Shown: piece after piece, positions 31,811 to 36,171 of the stretch | How the letters are laid out: the number at the start of each line of letters is the position of its first letter | Numbering within the stretch: position 1 is the stretch's first letter | Origin: an actinobacterium SCGC AAA027-J17 | GTDB lineage: Bacteria; Actinomycetota; Actinomycetes; Nanopelagicales; Nanopelagicaceae | Reading direction: 5' to 3' | Length of the DNA stretch: 36,171 nucleotides | NCBI GenBank assembly: GCA_000383815.1 | Contig: KB912743.1 | Coordinates: 92,913 to 129,083, forward strand | Position numbers and translations under genes: made by a program | Notes under the pieces: generated by a model | What the model saw: the letters and a program-made list of their open reading frames with translations, nothing else | Told to the model about the DNA's origin: nothing | Database searches by the model: none

Positions 31811-31816
31811 TAGATT
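31811..31816 (+). promoter_or_regulatory. Leaderless -10 (TAGATT) of the cys leader
   Basis: TAGATT ends exactly 6 bases before the GTG at 31823 that opens the leader peptide. Identical hexamer and spacing precede the Gfo/Idh/MocA gene. Confidence 0.5.
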
Positions 31817-31822
31817 TAGCAG

Positions 31823-31903
31823 GTGATTAAATCAATGCGCAAGTGGCTGTTTACGCGCCGCCGGGTAATTGATTTTGGTCTTGCAACATCTTGCAGCTGC
31901 TAA
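31823..31903 (+). CDS. Cysteine-responsive leader peptide upstream of cysK
   Basis: A 26-residue ORF with a leaderless GTG start, or 22 residues from the ATG at 31835. It contains WLFTRRRVIDFGL and ends ATSCSC just before TAA; two of the last three codons are Cys (TGC at 31892 and 31898). The Arg-rich RRxVDL-like core and terminal Cys codons are the hallmark of actinobacterial leader peptides upstream of sulphur and cysteine genes; in mycobacteria such leaderless ORFs act as cysteine-responsive attenuators. TTTCTTT (31907-31913), 4 bases after the stop, can pair with GGAGAAA at the cysK Shine-Dalgarno (31961-31967). A ribosome stalled at the Cys codons would cover it and free cysK translation. 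The mechanism is inferred. Confidence 0.72.
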   Translation: MIKSMRKWLFTRRRVIDFGLATSCSC

Positions 31904-31970
31904 TACTTTCTTTAACCTCATCCTGATCTGCCTTTTTTTCAATCAACCAATTAATTTTTAGGAGAAATAA

Positions 31971-32897
31971 ATGAAGATTTATAACGACATTACTGAGATA
32001 TTTGGAAACACCCCGCTAGTCAAAATTAATAAAATTATGGATGGCGCCCCCGCTAATGTTTGGGCAAAGCTTGAGTTTTATAACCCATCTGCAACTGTTA
32101 AAGATCGCCTTGCGATTGCCATGGTTGATGCCGCTGAAAAAAGTGGTGAACTAAAGCCTGGTGGCACAATTGTGGAGGCAACCTCGGGAAATACTGGAGT
32201 TGCACTGGCTATGGTCGGGGCAGCTCGTGGGTACAAAGTAATTTTAACGATGCCAGAGTCGGTCTCAAAGGAGCGTCGTAAATTAATTAGAGCATACGGG
32301 GCTGAGTTGATTTTAACTCCAGCTGCAGAGGGAATGAAGGGCGCGGTTGCAAGATCAGAGGAGTTAGCAAAATCCGGCGCTGTAATGGTTCGCCAATTTG
32401 AAAATGCTGCCGGTCCCATCATTCACCGCCAAACAACTGGTGAAGAAATATGGCGAGATACTGATGGCACAGTTGATGTTTTAATCTCTGGAATTGGAAC
32501 CGGTGGCACGATTACCGGAACCGGCCAACTTCTCAAAGAGCGCAAACCAAGCATTAAGGTGATTGGTGTTGAACCAGCAGCATCACCTATTTTAAATGGG
32601 GGCGCTCCAGGCTCACATCCGATTCAAGGAATTGGTCCAAACTTTGTGCCACCAGTATTGGATCGAAATGTTTACGATGAAATTTTAGATGCCTCTGCTG
32701 CAGATGCAATTAAGTATGCCCGCCGTGCCGGAAGTGAAGAAGGAATCTTGGCTGGTATCTCGTCAGGTGCTGCGCTTTGGGCAGCCTCCGTAGTGGCAAA
32801 GCGAGCCGAGTTTGCTGGAAAAAATATCGTAGTAATCATTCCTTCATTTGGTGAGCGTTATCTGTCAACTGTTTTGTATGAAGATTTAACAGATTAA
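31971..32897 (+). CDS. cysK: Cysteine synthase (O-acetylserine sulfhydrylase)
   Basis: A 308-residue PLP enzyme that forms cysteine from O-acetylserine and sulfide. The PLP lysine is K44 in [14 protein letters not shown], the substrate loop is TSGNTG (71-76), and the phosphate-binding loop GTGGT is in [34 protein letters not shown] near the C-terminus is also typical. Strong Shine-Dalgarno AGGAG at 8 bases. It is preceded by a Cys-ending leader peptide and directly joined to cysE (TAAATG), so the last two steps of cysteine synthesis are made from one coupled message. Confidence 0.97.
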   Translation: MKIYNDITEIFGNTPLVKINKIMDGAPANVWAKLEFYNPSATVKDRLAIAMVDAAEKSGELKPGGTIVEATSGNTGVALAMVGAARGYKVILTMPESVSKERRKLIRAYGAELILTPAAEGMKGAVARSEELAKSGAVMVRQFENAAGPIIHRQTTGEEIWRDTDGTVDVLISGIGTGGTITGTGQLLKERKPSIKVIGVEPAASPILNGGAPGSHPIQGIGPNFVPPVLDRNVYDEILDASAADAIKYARRAGSEEGILAGISSGAALWAASVVAKRAEFAGKNIVVIIPSFGERYLSTVLYEDLTD

Positions 32898-33404
32898 ATG
32901 ATCAAAAGCATTATTGAAGATATTGATACTGCGCTAGCTAAGGATCCAGCTGCGCGTAATCGATTAGAGGTATTACTTACCTATCCAGGCGTGCATGCGG
33001 TTTGGGGATATCGCATTGCCCATTTTCTTTGGCAGATCAAACTTAAGTTATTAGCCAGGATCTACTCAAATTGGATTAGGGCGGTAACTGGAGTTGAGAT
33101 TCACCCAGCAGCAAAGATTGGTAAGCGATTTTTTATTGATCACGGCATGGGGGTAGTAATTGGCGCTACGGCAATAGTTGGTGATGATGTGATGATTTAT
33201 CATGATGTTACCTTGGGTGCTAAATCAGGTGGCAGCGGAAAGCGCCATCCAACAATTGGAAATCAGGTGGTAATTGGTGCAGGGGCGCGAGTAATTGGTG
33301 ATATTTCAATTGGAGAGGGCGCGAAGATCTCAGCCAATATGGTGGTGACTAAGAGTGTGCCAGCTAGAACCTCAGTGGACTCCTCGGAGTTTTTTGCAAT
33401 CTAA
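32898..33404 (+). CDS. cysE: Serine O-acetyltransferase, short form
   Basis: A 168-residue enzyme that makes O-acetylserine from serine and acetyl-CoA. Visible parts are a short N-terminal helical region with [20 protein letters not shown] and a left-handed beta-helix with hexapeptide repeats ([20 protein letters not shown], then [20 protein letters not shown]), containing the catalytic His and Asp residues of the family. It is shorter than E. coli CysE (273), lacking most of the N-terminal domain, as in many Actinobacteria and Firmicutes. The ATG follows the cysK stop directly. The C-terminal peptide ends in FFAI; an Ile end is what binds the CysK active site in the cysteine synthase complex. 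Confidence 0.95.
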   Translation: MIKSIIEDIDTALAKDPAARNRLEVLLTYPGVHAVWGYRIAHFLWQIKLKLLARIYSNWIRAVTGVEIHPAAKIGKRFFIDHGMGVVIGATAIVGDDVMIYHDVTLGAKSGGSGKRHPTIGNQVVIGAGARVIGDISIGEGAKISANMVVTKSVPARTSVDSSEFFAI

Positions 33405-33471
33405 TTACGCTTAAATTTGGCATCTTTTTTTAGTTAACATAGCCGTAACCAACAGCGGCTTTAATATCCCC

Positions 33472-34782
33472 ATGAGTATGGCCAATGATTTAGCAAAACA
33501 ACAAGCCTTTGTGCTTCGCACCTTAGAGGAGCGAAACATTAGGTTTATCAGGCTTTGGTTTACCGATGTCTTAGGGTTTTTAAAGTCTGTAGCTATTGCA
33601 CCAGCTGAATTAGAAAACGCATTCACTGAAGGTATTGGCTTTGATGGCTCTGCGATTGAAGGCTTTGCTCGAATCACTGAGGCCGATATGTTGGCCAAAC
33701 CAGATCCAGCAAGCTTTTCAATTCTGCCATGGCGAACAGAATCACCAGGGGCGGCAAGAATGTTTTGTGATATTTCATTGCCAGATGGCACACCAGCTTC
33801 AGTTGATCCACGAAGAGTATTGCGACAAACATTAGAGAAGGTGGCCAAACTTGGTTACACCTGTTATACCCACCCGGAGATTGAGTTTTTCTTATTTAAA
33901 GATGAACCAAAACCAGGACAGGAGCCAGTTCCAGTTGATTCAGCTGGCTACTTTGATCACACGCCATCTGTAGTCGGACATGATTTTAGAAGGCAAGCAA
34001 TCACAATATTAGAAGCAATGGGAATCTCAGTTGAGTTCTCACACCATGAAGGTGGTCCAGGACAGCAAGAGATTGATTTGCGATATGCCGATGCATTATC
34101 AACTGCCGATAACATCATGACATTTAGACATGTTGTTAAAGAGGTGGCACTAGACCAAGGTTTTTACGCCTCCTTTATGCCAAAACCATTTACTAATCAT
34201 CCTGGCTCTGCCATGCACACACATATATCTTTGTTTGCTGGTGAGAAAAATGCATTTTATGAAGAGGGTGCGCCAATGCAGTTATCAAAGATTGGTAGAT
34301 CCTTCACCGCTGGAATTATTAAACATGCATCTGAGATAACTGCAATCACTAATCAATGGGTTAACTCCTATAAGCGATTAAGTGGTGGGGGTGAGGCACC
34401 TGCTTTTGCTACCTGGGCTCAGGTTGATCGAAATGCGATGGTGAGAATTCCAACTTACAAACCAAAGAAAGAGGCCTCAACTCGAATTGAGATTCGCTCG
34501 CCAGACTCTGCCTGCAATCCATACCTTGCATTTGCCGTAATTATTGCCGCTGGAATTGCTGGTGTTGAGGGTAAGTATGAATTAAGTGATAATTTAAATC
34601 CCACCCCACTACCAACTGATTTAGCAGAGGCGATTACCGCCATGGAAAAGAGTGAGTTGGTAAAGAAGACATTAGGTGATGATGTATTTGAGTATGTGTT
34701 GCGTAATAAGCGGGCAGAGTGGGATGAGTATCGAAAACAGGTTAGTGCCTATGAATTAGGCAGGTATTTACCAGTTCTTTAG
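33472..34782 (+). CDS. glnA: Glutamine synthetase, GlnA2-type (GSI)
   Basis: A 436-residue glutamine synthetase that makes glutamine from glutamate, ammonia and ATP. Landmarks are GIGFDGSAIEGFARI (latch), the metal-site regions HPEIEFFLF and HHEGGPGQQEIDLRYADA, the ATP-site region GSAMHTHISLF, and NSYKRLSGGGEAP. The adenylylation loop NLYDLPP of GSI-beta is absent; the corresponding stretch is YELSDNLNPTPLPTDLAE. It therefore resembles actinobacterial GlnA2 (GSI-alpha), which is not adenylylated. No Shine-Dalgarno is seen. TAATAT (33462-33467) lies close upstream, 4 bases before the first ATG and 10 before a second ATG at 33478, so the start may be either. It lies 67 bases after cysE. Confidence 0.95.
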   Translation: MSMANDLAKQQAFVLRTLEERNIRFIRLWFTDVLGFLKSVAIAPAELENAFTEGIGFDGSAIEGFARITEADMLAKPDPASFSILPWRTESPGAARMFCDISLPDGTPASVDPRRVLRQTLEKVAKLGYTCYTHPEIEFFLFKDEPKPGQEPVPVDSAGYFDHTPSVVGHDFRRQAITILEAMGISVEFSHHEGGPGQQEIDLRYADALSTADNIMTFRHVVKEVALDQGFYASFMPKPFTNHPGSAMHTHISLFAGEKNAFYEEGAPMQLSKIGRSFTAGIIKHASEITAITNQWVNSYKRLSGGGEAPAFATWAQVDRNAMVRIPTYKPKKEASTRIEIRSPDSACNPYLAFAVIIAAGIAGVEGKYELSDNLNPTPLPTDLAEAITAMEKSELVKKTLGDDVFEYVLRNKRAEWDEYRKQVSAYELGRYLPVL

Positions 34783-34783
34783 G

Positions 34784-34789
34784 TACAGT
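34784..34789 (+). promoter_or_regulatory. TACAGT element before DUF4389 gene
   Basis: TACAGT ends 7 bases before the ATG at 34797, close to the leaderless layout of the window. It begins 1 base after the glnA stop. Confidence 0.3.
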
Positions 34790-34796
34790 TGTGCTT

Positions 34797-35390
34797 ATGA
34801 GCAATCAGATAATTACTGAAATCCATGTTGATCTAGATAACCGAGATAAAAGCACCGCCTTATTTAGACTTTTTTTAGCTGTTCCAGTGTTGATATTTCT
34901 TAGCAGCTTCTCTGAGTTTGCCGATGATCTGCCAGGTGTGCTTGGTGGATTACTAGTTCTACCAGTTGTGCTCTCTATGCTATTTAGAAATGTCTATCCA
35001 TCTTATGTTTTAGCTTTTAACAAAGCACTCCTTGAGCTATCTAATCGAGTAAATGCTTATGTATTGGTACTCACCGATGAATATCCATCAATTGAGGCAA
35101 ATCAAAAGGTGCGCCTTATCTATCCAGAGATAGATGGTGGGAAAAAACTCTCTCCTTGGATGCCATTAGTTAAATGGTTTCTAGCAATTCCATTGTTCTT
35201 ACTTGGCATTATCTACGCCATCTATGGCTTTGCTTTGACGCTAATTAGCTGGTTTAGCGTAATTACCAAAGGCTTTTATCCAGAGGATAAGGCGGAGGAG
35301 GTTATTAAGGTGATTGCTTATTGGAACCGGTTATATGGATATGCACTCCTACTGGTAACTGATGAGTACCCATCTTTTTCACTTAACTAA
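34797..35390 (+). CDS. DUF4389 membrane protein
   Basis: A 197-residue protein of the DUF4389 family, function unknown. Two membrane regions are visible: TALFRLFLAVPVLIFLSSF with the following hydrophobic stretch (about residues 20-65), and WFLAIPLFLLGIIYAIYGFA (about 124-143) with its extension. The motif NRVNAYVLVLTDEYPS occurs in the middle and recurs near the end as NRLYGYALLLVTDEYPSFSL, so the protein has an internal duplication. An alternative GTG start at 34791 would add two residues (ML). It ends with a 4-base overlap with the convergent P450 gene. Confidence 0.85.
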   Translation: MSNQIITEIHVDLDNRDKSTALFRLFLAVPVLIFLSSFSEFADDLPGVLGGLLVLPVVLSMLFRNVYPSYVLAFNKALLELSNRVNAYVLVLTDEYPSIEANQKVRLIYPEIDGGKKLSPWMPLVKWFLAIPLFLLGIIYAIYGFALTLISWFSVITKGFYPEDKAEEVIKVIAYWNRLYGYALLLVTDEYPSFSLN

Positions 35391-36171
35391 CGCAGTGAGA
35401 CTTTGTTCTTAACCTCACCCTTTGGTCGGTAAGTAGCTCTTGGTTGGGCCTTAGGAAACTTTCCACTTAATCTAAAGTTTTTCGCCACCATCAACAAGAT
35501 TAACCTTGCTTCAGCGAGCGCAAAGTACTCACCCAAACATTTACGGCTTCCGCCACCAAATGGAAAGTATGAACCGCGGGGGAGTGATTTTTCAAAGTTT
35601 GAATCCAACCAACGATCTGGTTGCCATTTTTCTGGCTCTGGGAAAAATCTTGGATTTCTATGTGTTACATACTGACTAACTAATACATGAGCACCCTTTG
35701 GAATCTTTACTCCATCAATTGTGCAATCAGTGGTGGCGATTCGAGGTGCAACCCAAACTGGGGGAGCAAGTCGCATCGTCTCCTGCAAAATTGCAGATGC
35801 CACCTTTGAGCTCTCCTCTAATTCAAGATAGGTCGGAGTTCGCCCCTCCTTAATCCAAGTTGCATTATCTGCCTCATCCTCTAATTGCTTTCTAACCTGA
35901 GAGTTTTTAGCCAGGTATGAAAAAGCCCAACTCATTACATTTGCCGTTGTCTCATGTCCACTTAAAATTAAAGTTAAAACCTCATCGCGGATATGTTCAT
36001 TTGAGATCTGATCTCGCATTTGTAGCAAGATTCCTAATAAATCATCATCCTTCTTCTCATTACTTTCAATCCGCTTATTAATGATCGCCTCTGCGATATC
36101 TACCAAGCGATCAGATGCCACCTCAAACTCTTTAAAGTACTTAATGCCAGATTTATCAAAACGATCAAGGC
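35387..36171 (-). CDS. Cytochrome P450, C-terminal part
   Basis: The frame is open to the window edge, so the GTG at 36121 is internal and the real start lies beyond 36171. Visible P450 elements are the I-helix oxygen-binding motif LSGHETTA, the K-helix ETMR (ExxR), the NPRFFPEPEKWQPDRWLD region, and the heme loop FPFGGGSRKCLGEYFALAEA with the Cys thiolate ligand. It is a monooxygenase; the substrate is unknown. The short C-terminal end and KDDDLLGILLQMRD resemble class I and CYP102-like bacterial enzymes, but a subfamily cannot be fixed. No ferredoxin or reductase gene is visible in the window. Confidence 0.93.
   Translation of the reverse strand, partial: LDRFDKSGIKYFKEFEVASDRLVDIAEAIINKRIESNEKKDDDLLGILLQMRDQISNEHIRDEVLTLILSGHETTANVMSWAFSYLAKNSQVRKQLEDEADNATWIKEGRTPTYLELEESSKVASAILQETMRLAPPVWVAPRIATTDCTIDGVKIPKGAHVLVSQYVTHRNPRFFPEPEKWQPDRWLDSNFEKSLPRGSYFPFGGGSRKCLGEYFALAEARLILLMVAKNFRLSGKFPKAQPRATYRPKGEVKNKVSLR

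Noticed and set aside
31894-31939. Possible intrinsic terminator (GCAG ... CTGCC-T7) in the cys leader region
   Set aside because: Only a 4-5 bp stem with a loop of about 30 bases can be drawn, too weak for an intrinsic terminator; the anti-Shine-Dalgarno model explains the region better.
33434-33450. GTTAAC-N6-GTAACC as a possible GlnR box before glnA
   Set aside because: It does not match the gTnAC-n6-GaAAC consensus in enough positions and the position relative to the promoter is unclear.
33411-33848. 145-codon minus-strand frame overlapping the start of glnA
   Set aside because: It lies opposite well-conserved glutamine synthetase codons, its product resembles no family and it has no start signals. 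Shadow frame.

Overview
The window looks like chromosomal DNA of a streamlined, low-GC actinobacterium. The best guess is a freshwater planktonic lineage of the Nanopelagicales (acI) type. The reasons are A+T-rich codon use, actinobacterial families (GlnA2-type glutamine synthetase, PH-domain membrane protein, PmbA/TldD pair, small Cys-rich protein, Lys/Arg-repeat histone-like protein, an RRHVDL-like cysteine leader peptide), very short intergenic gaps, overlapping gene ends and many leaderless start codons. The taxon is an inference; no rRNA or tRNA gene is present to fix it.

Layout. 1-2175: end of an AlkA-like DNA glycosylase, an AlkD-like glycosylase on the other strand, and nhaA. 2250-4822: two tandem related MFS exporters. 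4823-14737: a peptide-transport operon (solute-binding protein, an unusually long DppB-like permease, DppC-like permease, fused DppD-DppF ATPase) running by 4-base overlaps into tldD and pmbA. It is interrupted on the opposite strand by a PH-domain membrane-protein gene nested between dppC and the ATPase. 14742-14962: remnant of a cation:proton antiporter. 15035-16931: class I fructose-bisphosphate aldolase and an EamA exporter, divergent. 16943-20501: small genes (two GNAT acetyltransferases, Cys-rich microprotein, DUF1801, HhH protein, FUSC-type membrane protein, DinB-like protein). 20490-25357: trhO, a LuxR-type regulator, a Gfo/Idh/MocA oxidoreductase and tgt. 25406-29942: M13 metallopeptidase, histone-like repeat protein with a perfect terminator, MFS exporter and panB. 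30050-34782: nadE, a cysteine leader peptide, cysK-cysE and a GlnA2-type glutamine synthetase. 34797-36171: a DUF4389 membrane protein and the C-terminal part of a cytochrome P450, cut by the window edge.

How the parts work together. The transporter would import peptides that TldD/PmbA and perhaps the cytosolic M13 peptidase could process. The leader peptide ending Cys-Ser-Cys probably adjusts cysK-cysE expression to the cysteine supply. TrhO and Tgt both act on the tRNA wobble position. AlkA and AlkD are two unrelated folds for the same alkylation-repair task.

The most interesting signals are: (i) the leaderless Cys leader upstream of cysK; (ii) the antisense PH gene inside the peptide operon, whose complement is an uninterrupted frame abutting both neighbours and whose own codons avoid TTA, CTA and TCA; (iii) a recurring TANNNT-N6-start-codon architecture at about a dozen operon heads; (iv) a roughly 175-residue multi-membrane insertion in the DppB-like permease.
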